Assembly (NCBI RefSeq): GCF_002135205.1
Contig: NZ_NEFZ01000001.1
Location: 124,001-188,000, forward strand
DNA: 64,000 bases
Direction: 5' to 3'
Origin: Acinetobacter sp. ANC 4204
GTDB lineage: Bacteria; Pseudomonadota; Gammaproteobacteria; Pseudomonadales; Moraxellaceae
In this document: in pieces, positions 7,366 through 13,857 of the stretch
Layout: each line of letters opens with the position of its first letter
Position numbering within the stretch: position 1 is the stretch's first letter
Position numbers and translations under genes: made by a program
The notes under the pieces: generated by a model
The model's input: the letters and a program-made list of their open reading frames with translations, nothing else
What the model was told of the DNA's origin: nothing
The model's database searches: none

Positions 7366-7869
7366 ATGGTATTGGACCGCAAATTACAACTAGAATTGCT
7401 GACGAAAATTGCCGAATGCTACCCATTCGCATGGGATGACTATGAGCGAAACACTGAAAGTGATGAATATTACAAGTGTGCTATCAATCTTCACTATCTA
7501 TCTGGTCATGGATTACTAACAGAGAAATCCACGTCAGCTAAACCTAATACAACTGGTGATGGTGGTGGGCGTCTTTTTATTAAGTCTCCAGCCATCACAG
7601 AAAAAGGATTGGATTTCTTACAGAATGATGGTGGCTTATCTGCAATTCTTGGTGTAGTAACAGTTCGATTTGAGGCAGACACCATACGCACTATTCTACA
7701 GTTAAAGGTGGATCAATCTGATCTATCTCCTGCTGATAAGCAGAAATTACGGAGTGTGCTTCAAGAGCTGCCTGCCGAGAATATAAAACACCTGTCAACG
7801 AAAATTGTGGATATGGGTTGGGATGGTCTAGGCTCTCTAATGAGCTTAATTCAAAGCAGTGTTTTTTAG
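7366..7869 (+). CDS. Immunity-region protein of unknown function
   Basis: This 167-residue soluble protein has an acidic N-terminus with aromatic residues (CYPFAWDDYERNTESDEYYK). The middle, LHYLSGHGLLTEK to FIKSPAITEKGLDFLQNDGG, reads as a winged-helix-like arrangement. A helical C-terminus begins DQSDLSPADKQKLRSVLQEL. AAGAGGA precedes the ATG. It is co-directional with cI and may be expressed in the lysogen. A wing-type DNA-binding module is possible but not certain. Its 3' end overlaps an opposing ORF at 7691-8023 by 179 bp; this gene looks the more protein-like in the shared part. Confidence 0.75.
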   Translation: MVLDRKLQLELLTKIAECYPFAWDDYERNTESDEYYKCAINLHYLSGHGLLTEKSTSAKPNTTGDGGGRLFIKSPAITEKGLDFLQNDGGLSAILGVVTVRFEADTIRTILQLKVDQSDLSPADKQKLRSVLQELPAENIKHLSTKIVDMGWDGLGSLMSLIQSSVF

Positions 7870-8023
7870 CAGCATTCTTAAATTTTAAATAACCAATTGG
7901 TTTCTGGAAGTCACCCACTGGCACAAAGAATTCAAGCACATCTACATGGATGTGCTCCAAATAAATCTGAGTAGAGTTTTGATGAAGACGATTTTCTATT
8001 AAAACAAGTGTTTCTAATTTCAT
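7691..8023 (-). CDS. Probably 3'-truncated minus-strand gene
   Basis: The 110-residue ORF begins MKLETLVLIENRLHQNSTQI and has a good ribosome site (TAAGG eight nt before the ATG). The first 51 residues or so (before 7869) look like real protein with alternating hydrophobic strands. The rest runs antisense through the 7366-7869 gene and looks like shadow coding. The likely history is a genuine gene whose 3' part was replaced by recombination. Function unknown. It may still yield a short product. Confidence 0.4.
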   Translation of the reverse strand: MKLETLVLIENRLHQNSTQIYLEHIHVDVLEFFVPVGDFQKPIGYLKFKNAAKKHCFELSSLESLDHPNPYPQFSLTGVLYSRQAALEAHSVISAYQQEIDQIDPPLTVE

Positions 8024-8035
8024 AAAAATTACCTT

Positions 8036-8053
8036 ACTGCGAACCCGACGCAG
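8036..8053 (+). repeat. 14-bp direct repeat, copy 2, with hairpin
   Basis: ACTGCGAACCCGAC repeats the 7330-7343 sequence exactly. Here it continues to CTGCGAACCCGACGCAG, giving a 5-bp stem with a 7-nt loop just upstream of the 8084 gene on the plus strand and of the 8023 start on the minus strand. Confidence 0.6.
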
Positions 8054-8083
8054 TCCTTAAGAACAGATCGGGTGGAGAGAAGA

Positions 8084-8284
8084 ATGGATACCGGAAGAAC
8101 TGATAATTTTGAAATAGACACACCTCTTGATGGGTCTGTTGAACTGGTGGCATTAGAGCTGATGAAAATTATTGCAAACGCAGAAAGTAAAGAAGCTCAA
8201 GGGCAAGAGTTTGCCAGAGAGTACTATCTGCGGCTCTATTCAAAGTGCTTAAAAACTGTAGTACTTAGAAATTATGAAGGTTGA
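8084..8284 (+). CDS. Small acidic immunity-region protein
   Basis: I chose the ATG at 8084 (66 residues) because GGAGAGA lies just upstream; a GTG at 8072 would include the ribosome site. The protein (MDTGRTDNFEIDTPLDGSVE, then a helix ELVALELMKIIANAES, then REYYLRLYSKCLKTVV) is soluble with two amphipathic helices. No family is recognised. It converges on the small minus-strand ORF at 8272-8409, overlapping it by 13 bp, and is followed by a plus-strand terminator at 8426-8451. Confidence 0.6.
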   Translation: MDTGRTDNFEIDTPLDGSVELVALELMKIIANAESKEAQGQEFAREYYLRLYSKCLKTVVLRNYEG

Positions 8285-8409
8285 GTGTGTTTAATAACAT
8301 TGATATACATACTATTAACAGCTTGATTGATTGATACTGGATCCTGCATACCAGATTTGATGAGAGCTAGTGTTAGCTCCATCTTTATATCTTCTTGACT
8401 TCGATTCAT
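8272..8409 (-). CDS. 45-residue phage protein
   Basis: The ORF encodes MNRSQEDIKMELTLALIKSG, then a second helix from MQDPVSINQAVNSMYINVIK and a short tail. GGAG lies eight nt before the ATG, a strong ribosome site for so short a gene. The two predicted amphipathic helices suggest a folded small protein. It converges on the 8084-8284 gene. Function unknown; a regulator or antirepressor-sized peptide would fit, but that is speculation. Confidence 0.5.
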   Translation of the reverse strand: MNRSQEDIKMELTLALIKSGMQDPVSINQAVNSMYINVIKHTQPS

Positions 8410-8425
8410 CTTAAAAGCTCCATCC

Positions 8426-8451
8426 AACCCACCCCAGCGATGGGTTTTCTT
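8426..8451 (+). terminator. Terminator after the immunity-region genes
   Basis: AACCCA and TGGGTT arms, nine-nt loop, then TTCTTTT on the plus strand. It closes the rightward immunity-region transcripts before the next promoter at 8517. Confidence 0.5.
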
Positions 8452-8494
8452 TTGTCTATTAAAACATAAAGACTACTAAGTTTAAAATAAAATA

Positions 8495-8542
8495 GTAATT
8501 TAAGTTACCTTTTGTATTGACAATAAAAGTAAGTTAGCTTAC
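8495..8542. promoter_or_regulatory. Second repressor operator region
   Basis: GTAATTTAAGTTAC (8495-8508) and GTAAGTTAGCTTAC (8529-8542) match the consensus GTAAN-TTAA-NTTAC of the cI/cro operators. Centres are 34 bp apart. The second dyad lies between the -35 and -10 of the promoter at 8517-8545, and the first lies upstream of it. This is the counterpart of lambda OL. Confidence 0.8.
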
Positions 8543-8545
8543 CTT
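8517..8545 (+). promoter_or_regulatory. Rightward early promoter (PL equivalent)
   Basis: A consensus -35 TTGACA (8517-8522) is followed after 17 bp by TACCTT (8540-8545), which keeps the three most conserved -10 bases. The dyad 8529-8542 overlaps the spacer and -10, so CI should repress it. It would drive the operon from 8620 to the excisionase-like gene. Confidence 0.7.
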
Positions 8546-8563
8546 TTATCTCACAGACATCAA

Positions 8564-8598
8564 AAAAGCACACCGACCGTCAAATCATGTGTGCTTTT
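8564..8598. terminator. Leader hairpin of the rightward operon
   Basis: AAAAGCACAC (8564-8573) pairs perfectly with GTGTGCTTTT (8589-8598) about 15-45 nt after the predicted start of the PL-like transcript. TTTT-A follows on the plus strand and TTTTTT on the minus strand. It may be an attenuator that needs antitermination, or a leftward terminator. Confidence 0.55.
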
Positions 8599-8619
8599 AC
8601 AGAAACTGCGAGATCAATT

Positions 8620-9048
8620 ATGAACAAAACCTTATCCCCTTTCAATACCATCAAGATATCTCTTGGTGTAGCTGCTGTAACAATAGGCGTGCTGAGCTGT
8701 GGGTTTAAAACTGCACCACAGGCTGCACAACCTGTAGTTGCTGACGTAGCTCCATCTGAATACCAACTCTTAGCATTACGCATGACAAGTGAGAAGCAAG
8801 GCGAAGCGATTATTCGTTTAGATGGTTTCCGAGTGACTGCACGTTTTGAAGTTGAAGCATTCGAAGACAGCTACGGCGTACCGGGTAGTGAATTCACTGC
8901 TGTTGATGTAACCAGTCTTGATGAAGTGACCGTTTCAGATGCCTTAGGCAATCCATATAACGACTTCACAAACCATTTTGACCATCAGAACTTCAATGCC
9001 CTCATCAAAGGTTACATCGAAAAACATCGTTTAGTGGAGGCAGGCTAA
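8620..9048 (+). CDS. Lipoprotein-like phage protein
   Basis: The ATG at 8620 (142 residues) is preferred over one at 8587, which lies inside the leader hairpin. The N-terminus (MNKTLSPFNTIKISLG) leads into a hydrophobic segment ending VLSCGF, a lipobox-like signal with Cys near residue 27. The mature part is acidic and Ala-rich at first, then beta-rich with SEKQGEAIIRLDGFRVTARF. It is the first gene of the PL-like operon, where lambdoid phages keep exclusion and anti-restriction genes. The function is unknown. Its TAA overlaps the next ATG (TAATG). Confidence 0.75.
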   Translation: MNKTLSPFNTIKISLGVAAVTIGVLSCGFKTAPQAAQPVVADVAPSEYQLLALRMTSEKQGEAIIRLDGFRVTARFEVEAFEDSYGVPGSEFTAVDVTSLDEVTVSDALGNPYNDFTNHFDHQNFNALIKGYIEKHRLVEAG

Positions 9049-9353
9049 TGACTACTTCTACTCAAAAGTTTTCTGAGTTCATCAGTCAAGATGACGAAGG
9101 CAACATTCGTATGCGTCTCGGTCATTCAACCTACTTTGAAAAAGGTCGCCATATTTATGTGGTCAACAAAGATGGTACTGAGCAGTTAATCACGCTTGAG
9201 GTTCATGCAGCCAAGCCTTGGATCCGTGAAAACTTTGAACGTGAACGAGCTTTCCAACAAAGAAAAACCATGGCTATTCGACTTCAGAAGTCACTCACAC
9301 GTTCTTATCCAAAATCATATAAACGAGCTAAAGGCTCACTGTTCTGGGCATAA
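9048..9353 (+). CDS. Small basic phage protein
   Basis: This 101-residue protein is coupled to the preceding gene by a one-base overlap. The first half has beta-like segments (RMRLGHSTYFEKGRHIYVVNK). The second half is strongly basic (RERAFQQRKTMAIRLQKSLTRSYPKSYKRAKGSLFWA), which suggests nucleic-acid contact. No domain is recognised. It lies immediately before the Sak4-like ATPase and could be its helper; that is inference from neighbourhood only. Confidence 0.7.
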   Translation: MTTSTQKFSEFISQDDEGNIRMRLGHSTYFEKGRHIYVVNKDGTEQLITLEVHAAKPWIRENFERERAFQQRKTMAIRLQKSLTRSYPKSYKRAKGSLFWA

Positions 9354-9365
9354 GGGGCTTTAATC

Positions 9366-10439
9366 ATGACTGTATTTTTTAAGAAGGCTCAACGTAAAAA
9401 TGCCAAATTACGTCTTGCTATAGCCGGCCCTACGGGATCTGGTAAAACTATGGGTGCTCTGCTTATTGCCAAAGGTATTGGTGGGCGTATTGCTGTTGCT
9501 GATACGGAAAATAGTAGTGCTGAACTCTATGATGATGTTGTTTTGTTTGAACATGCAAACTTGCAACCTCCCTACACTCCTGAAAAATTCATAGGTGCGA
9601 TTAAGGCCGCAGAAGACGCAGGCTTTGACACACTTATCTTAGATAGCATCACTCATGAATGGTCTGGTGTCGGTGGTTGTCTTGAAATTGTAGATAAGCT
9701 GGCGAGCACCACATTTAGAGGTAATAGCTGGGGCGCATGGAGTGAAGTGACACCTCGCCACCGTAAATTTATCGATGCAATGCTGCAGTCTAGTATCAAT
9801 ATTATCGTGACGCTGCGCTCGAAAATGGAAACCGTTCAAGTTACGGATGGCAAAGGTAAGAAGAAAGTTGAAAAGGTTGGGATGAAGGCTGAACAACGTG
9901 ACGGTATTGAATATGAGTTCACAACAGTCTTGGATATTACACACGACAACTTCGCTATAAAAACCAAAGACCGTACGCGTATTTTTGAAGAACCGCGCAT
10001 CCTAAGTGAAAACGATGGAATCCAGCTTAAGCAATGGCTTCTATCAGGTTCTGCTGATTCTTGTATTGATGGTAACCAATACCTAGAACTTGAAGAGTTA
10101 ATGAAGAATGCGGGTGTAGATATTGAGAAATTCTGCACAAAACGTGGCTTAAACAGTTTGCATGATGTTCAGCAGCAAAAGTTTGATGAAACCTGTAAAT
10201 CACTCAACGAGATGATTAAACGCAATGCTGAGGCACAGCAAGCAAATGAAGAACAGCTTCAGCAGGAACAAGATGCCTTGCTGGAACAAGATTACCAACA
10301 AGCATTAGCTGTAATTCAAAAGGCACAAAGCTCAGTAGAGCTTCAATACCCTGCTGATTTTTTCAAAGGGACTAAATACGAACAACAAATTCTAAATTCT
10401 TGTCAGGCAAAGTCAGATATGGAGGGATGGACAGCATGA
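9366..10439 (+). CDS. Sak4-type phage recombination ATPase (AAA_24)
   Basis: A 357-residue P-loop ATPase. The RecA-like core starts KLRLAIAGPTGSGKTMGALL with Walker A GPTGSGKT (around 20-27), an ADTENSSAE segment, Walker B TLILDSITHEW (around 89-99) and a later sensor region IIVTLRSKME. This is the arrangement of the AAA_24 family, which includes the Sak4 single-strand annealing recombinases of phages; Sak4 proteins act with SSB. The C-terminal 90 residues are Gln/Glu-rich and coiled-coil-like. No exonuclease or SSB gene is visible nearby, so the partner must be elsewhere or from the host. Confidence 0.85.
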   Translation: MTVFFKKAQRKNAKLRLAIAGPTGSGKTMGALLIAKGIGGRIAVADTENSSAELYDDVVLFEHANLQPPYTPEKFIGAIKAAEDAGFDTLILDSITHEWSGVGGCLEIVDKLASTTFRGNSWGAWSEVTPRHRKFIDAMLQSSINIIVTLRSKMETVQVTDGKGKKKVEKVGMKAEQRDGIEYEFTTVLDITHDNFAIKTKDRTRIFEEPRILSENDGIQLKQWLLSGSADSCIDGNQYLELEELMKNAGVDIEKFCTKRGLNSLHDVQQQKFDETCKSLNEMIKRNAEAQQANEEQLQQEQDALLEQDYQQALAVIQKAQSSVELQYPADFFKGTKYEQQILNSCQAKSDMEGWTA

Positions 10440-11623
10440 ACATTTTAAATAGTACTGAAGCTTTTGAAGCAATGATGGCTGGGCGAAATATCATGTGCCG
10501 TATTGCGGGCGAGCTCACCGAATTTGATGACTTGGACCAGTTCCCTGCCACTGTTTTTGCTAAACAGGGTTATGAGTTTTGTATCAAGATTGATGAACTC
10601 ACAATTAATGGTTTCACTTTCTTGAAACCTTACTCGCTTGATGAGTTAGATGAGGGACAAGATATATTTCTAATTGGTAATACTGGAAGCATTATCAAAG
10701 GCCAGTTTATTCCTGAATACGAAGAACTGGTGTTAGCGGTAAAAAATGGTTCTGTACAACGAGACTTTGAAAATGCTCAAAAGCAAGCAAAAGCCTTTCA
10801 AAGTTTACTGGGTATTGAAAATGAGTTGGTTGTAAAGGTCGTTGATTTTCATACATTCATGAAACCAGCTACCAAACCTAAAAAAACACCTCGTAAAAAG
10901 AGTGAGTCTCCAATAGAACAAGTTGAGCCGACTCAAGTTTCAAGTGAAAAGCTGGGTGATGTTTCCAGTGATGAAATTGAAACAGATCCAACGAAAATTG
11001 TTGAGTCATTCACCACTCAGATTAATGAATGTGTAAAAGTTGAATCTGTTTTATCACTGCGCTACTCATTCTCTGCAAATGGTTATCTTGAGAGAGAACA
11101 TGTTCAGCATTTATTTGAACTGGTAGAAGCTAAGTTGATTGAGTTAGATCCAGAGCAATATACGCCAAAAGCCGAAACTGAAGACTTATCTGCAGAAGCA
11201 CTCAAGCAACTACAACAGGATGCAGAGGATCTAATCAAGGGCGTTAATGACCAAGTGCAAGAAGATGAAAAGCATATAACACTTTTAAACGACTTGCTTG
11301 AACGTGCCTCGAAATCCCAAACACCGGCAGAAGCAAATGCGCTTATTAAATACACCAGTGAATGGACTGAAGAACAACGTAAGCCGCTGCTTAACGCTAT
11401 TCACAATCGCTTAAAGGATCTCAGTGCATTCACAACCGCTGAAACACAACCACCTTCATTGATGGTGCAAATCCAAAATGCCAAAGATTTAAATGAGTTG
11501 GAGTGTTTGGAGGTCGAAGTATTCAATCGCCATACCGATATCCAACCCAAGCTAATGGACTTTGTAAAGCGACGTCGCTTTGAGTTGAAGAATGGGGCTG
11601 GTCCAGTAGGAGCACCTCTATGA
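10436..11623 (+). CDS. Large acidic phage protein downstream of the ATPase
   Basis: The ATG at 10436 overlaps the ATPase stop (ATGA) and has GGAGG nine nt upstream, so I prefer it to a TTG at 10400; the protein is 395 residues. The N-terminal third is a compact domain. A Lys/Pro-rich linker (KPATKPKKTPRKKSESP) and a long helical acidic region follow. Two similar helical units recur: one around INECVKVESVLSLRYSFSA and one around QIQNAKDLNELECLEVEV. No family is recognised. It may be a partner of the Sak4-like ATPase, by coupling. Confidence 0.75.
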   Translation: MNILNSTEAFEAMMAGRNIMCRIAGELTEFDDLDQFPATVFAKQGYEFCIKIDELTINGFTFLKPYSLDELDEGQDIFLIGNTGSIIKGQFIPEYEELVLAVKNGSVQRDFENAQKQAKAFQSLLGIENELVVKVVDFHTFMKPATKPKKTPRKKSESPIEQVEPTQVSSEKLGDVSSDEIETDPTKIVESFTTQINECVKVESVLSLRYSFSANGYLEREHVQHLFELVEAKLIELDPEQYTPKAETEDLSAEALKQLQQDAEDLIKGVNDQVQEDEKHITLLNDLLERASKSQTPAEANALIKYTSEWTEEQRKPLLNAIHNRLKDLSAFTTAETQPPSLMVQIQNAKDLNELECLEVEVFNRHTDIQPKLMDFVKRRRFELKNGAGPVGAPL

Positions 11624-11745
11624 GCTACCACTACTCCTCCATTACCCGTGTGCTGATAGTTCAGCACAATGGTCGGGTGAAAACTTATACGAACATCAAC
11701 CTCTTTGGGATTGAGGAATGTATTCAAAACTTTGTGAATACGTGA
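11620..11745 (+). CDS. 41-residue phage protein
   Basis: The ATG overlaps the stop of the preceding gene (ATGA), and GTAGGAG lies just upstream. It encodes MSYHYSSITRVLIVQHNGRV, then KTYTNINLFGIEECIQNFVN, then T. The beta-beta-helix pattern looks like a small folded protein rather than noise. Function unknown. Translational coupling in a tightly packed operon supports it. Confidence 0.6.
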   Translation: MSYHYSSITRVLIVQHNGRVKTYTNINLFGIEECIQNFVNT

Positions 11746-11753
11746 GGGTATAG

Positions 11754-12011
11754 ATGATCTGCCCAAAACAATTAATCCCTGCTTTCACTATGTTTGTAGC
11801 TAGTGATGGGTACCAGTGTGTAATCAATAAAATTATTGGTGAAGCTATTTTTACAAAAGCAAATCAGCCAAGTTTAAAAATTGATGGCCTTGGAAATATG
11901 AACAAAGCAGCCCAAAAGCGCTATGAGCTTTTTCTTAGATTATGGCTAAAGAATGGCAAAGATTTTGTTCTTCGCTTTCAAGCTCAAGCACTTATGTTGA
12001 AGGTGGCGTGA
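11754..12011 (+). CDS. Small basic phage protein
   Basis: This 85-residue protein has GAGGG as a possible ribosome site. It has a hydrophobic beta start (ICPKQLIPAFTMFVAS) and a basic helical C-terminus (NKAAQKRYELFLRLWLKNGKDF). No domain is recognised. The stop overlaps the start of the next gene (TGATG). Confidence 0.6.
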   Translation: MICPKQLIPAFTMFVASDGYQCVINKIIGEAIFTKANQPSLKIDGLGNMNKAAQKRYELFLRLWLKNGKDFVLRFQAQALMLKVA

Positions 12012-12358
12012 TGGAAACAAAACAACTGGAACCTGCTGAAATTATCAGGGGAGAGATGGGAACTTGGACCCACCCTGTTTACTCAAGCTATGTCAGTGAA
12101 AATCTAGATGGCAAAGAGTACATAAGCCGTGACGAATGGGATCAGCTTAAAAACCATTTCAATATTCAAACAGTCACTTACTGGATGGAAGGTCATGTAA
12201 ACCCTGATGAATGGGAGAAAATGATGGATGCTTGCGATATCTCTACATGGGATCCGATTGCACCTTGTGGTTTTTTCTTAATTGATATTCATTTTGGCGA
12301 GGATGATGCATATGCGCTTTTCGCTCGAAATAAACGTGAAATCGAGGTGGCGGGATGA
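12011..12358 (+). CDS. Acidic accessory protein, paralog A
   Basis: The 115-residue protein starts at 12011, where the ATG overlaps the upstream TGA. It is acidic and Trp-rich (SRDEWDQLKNHFNIQTVTYW, then a segment with PDEWEKMMDACDISTWDPI, ending GFFLIDIHFGEDDAYALF). It shares its plan with the protein at 12860-13225: EW-x-QL near the middle, a W-x-P-x-x-P-x-G-hFLI core, and a terminal WA/FA-R/K motif. Function unknown; the acidic, DNA-like charge is typical of phage inhibitors of host nucleases, but that is speculation. Confidence 0.7.
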   Translation: METKQLEPAEIIRGEMGTWTHPVYSSYVSENLDGKEYISRDEWDQLKNHFNIQTVTYWMEGHVNPDEWEKMMDACDISTWDPIAPCGFFLIDIHFGEDDAYALFARNKREIEVAG

Positions 12359-12867
12359 ATATTCAAAACTTTGAAACAGCTTATTTAAATGCAGGTGGAA
12401 AAGCTTCTGAGCTCGAAAAAGAAGATGGTGAATATGTTTCTTCAAAAGCTCAAATGGGTTGGCAGATGTGGCAAGCATCTGCCCAAGTTGTACCTGAAGG
12501 GTTCGAACAAGCTTACAGCGAAATATTCTCGCCTATCGTCAAACGTCCATATCCACGTTTAGAAAATGGAGATTACAAGTACATCGAAATCAATCAAGGT
12601 TGGAAATTATGGCAAGTGGCTACAGCTCAAGCCGTTCCTGAATGGATTTCAGTTAAGGATAAGCTACCAGGGTTTAATCAAAGTGTGCTTAGTTGCGATG
12701 GTTTCGAAACCTGCGTGGCTGAATATCTTGAGTCCTGCAAAAATGAGTATGGTGTTTTTTTTGAAGAGGGTTTCTGGATTAATGGTGCAGCAAGTATTTT
12801 TGAAAATGTGACCCATTGGATGCCCCTACCTGAAGCGATCGAAGCACAGGAGCAAAGTCATGATTGA
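12355..12867 (+). CDS. DUF551-like phage accessory protein
   Basis: This 170-residue protein carries repeated GW-x-x-W units (MGWQMWQASAQ and QGWKLWQVATAQ). The C-terminal domain starts EWISVKDKLPGFNQSVL and ends VTHWMPLPEAIE, the hallmark layout of DUF551, a common domain of unknown function in phage early operons. The ATG overlaps the preceding stop, and the gene ends in a GGAGCAAAGTCATGA junction that is repeated at 13839-13853. The function of the family is not established. Confidence 0.8.
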   Translation: MNIQNFETAYLNAGGKASELEKEDGEYVSSKAQMGWQMWQASAQVVPEGFEQAYSEIFSPIVKRPYPRLENGDYKYIEINQGWKLWQVATAQAVPEWISVKDKLPGFNQSVLSCDGFETCVAEYLESCKNEYGVFFEEGFWINGAASIFENVTHWMPLPEAIEAQEQSHD

Positions 12868-13225
12868 AAAAACATTTCAAATCCAACCAGTCGATGTTCC
12901 TGAAGATTTAAACAGTCTTTGGTTTCATCCTGACATTGCTGAACACGACACTATTGATGATGGTGCTGAATACTACACTGCTGAACAATGGGAGCAACTG
13001 CAAGACAATCTAGGTGTAGATATTGTTCTTGAACGTTGGGAATACATGGATATTCCAGAAATTCCTGATGAAGACTCAGCTGATTGGTCTAAGTGGAAGC
13101 CTACGCCACCAACAGAAGGTTTGTTTCTGATAGCAGCTTATGACACCGAAGATGGTCCTGTTTTATGGTGGGCTAAAGAGCGTTTACCGCATTCTGTGCA
13201 GCAAAGTTTGGGAGAGGTTTCATGA
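12860..13225 (+). CDS. Acidic accessory protein, paralog B
   Basis: The 121-residue protein is strongly acidic and resembles the protein at 12011-12358. It shows AEQWEQLQDNLGVDIVLERW, a WSKWKPTPPTEGLFLI core and a GPVLWWAKERL end. The pair flank the DUF551-like gene and probably arose by duplication followed by divergence. Start at 12860 overlaps the upstream gene by 8 bp, with GGAG five to six nt before the ATG. Function unknown. Confidence 0.7.
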   Translation: MIEKTFQIQPVDVPEDLNSLWFHPDIAEHDTIDDGAEYYTAEQWEQLQDNLGVDIVLERWEYMDIPEIPDEDSADWSKWKPTPPTEGLFLIAAYDTEDGPVLWWAKERLPHSVQQSLGEVS

Positions 13226-13857
13226 AGACTCCAACACTTGAGCAATTTTTAAAGGATATTGCAAGTCACCAACTTACAGTAAACCTAGATCAAGGTGTGT
13301 TCCGTGATTTAACGCTTGCACGTCCAAACACCGTTTCTATGCATTATAACATCACAACTCGCCCGGGCTATTTGGTTATCACTGGTGATATGGGATCTTT
13401 TGTATTTACTCGATTGAATGACATGTTCAAGTTCTTCCGTAGTGATGATGGCTATGAGATTAATCCTGGTTATTGGGAGGAAAAACTCGAAGCTGTTAAT
13501 CGCGGAAATGGTGCACAAGCATTCTCTGTAGATACTGTTACTCAAATTCTAAAGGATCACCTAAATGATCACTTAGAGGGTTTGGATTGTGGTCATTCAC
13601 CATCTGACGAGGCAAAAGCCGAGGAAGCAAAAGAAGCAATTCAAAATCTAATTGGATTAGCTGAATCAGATGAACATGATTTCTATTCAAAACTACGTGA
13701 ATGGGATCCGAAATATGACGGCGGCGTAGATATGGAATGTTGGTGGGAATGGGATTTTAAAGACTATACCTACCACTACATTTGGTGCTGTTACGCAATA
13801 GTACATGCAATCAAGCTTTACGATGCTGAGATGTCGAAGGAGCAAAGTCATGAATAA
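13222..13857 (+). CDS. Hypothetical phage protein (211 residues)
   Basis: The soluble protein has an N-terminal beta-rich region (QLTVNLDQGVFRDLTLARPN, then PGYLVITGDMGSFVFTR) and a C-terminal aromatic, Trp-rich region (MECWWEWDFKDYTYHYIWCCYA). The middle has an acidic Ala-rich helix (DEAKAEEAKEAIQ). Such proteins are frequent in phage early operons but no function is known to me. The ATG overlaps the preceding stop. It overlaps the methyltransferase gene by 8 bp at the repeated junction. Confidence 0.7.
   Translation: MKTPTLEQFLKDIASHQLTVNLDQGVFRDLTLARPNTVSMHYNITTRPGYLVITGDMGSFVFTRLNDMFKFFRSDDGYEINPGYWEEKLEAVNRGNGAQAFSVDTVTQILKDHLNDHLEGLDCGHSPSDEAKAEEAKEAIQNLIGLAESDEHDFYSKLREWDPKYDGGVDMECWWEWDFKDYTYHYIWCCYAIVHAIKLYDAEMSKEQSHE

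Noticed and set aside
7691..7869. C-terminal half of the minus-strand ORF as real protein
   Set aside because: It is the antisense of a well-behaved gene end on the plus strand; only the first part past 7869 looks genuine.
8587..8619. ATG at 8587 for the lipoprotein-like gene
   Set aside because: It lies inside the leader hairpin and has no ribosome site; the ATG at 8620 gives a normal signal sequence.
10400..10435. TTG start at 10400 for the acidic protein
   Set aside because: The ATG at 10436 has GGAGG nine nt upstream and forms an ATGA overlap with the ATPase stop.
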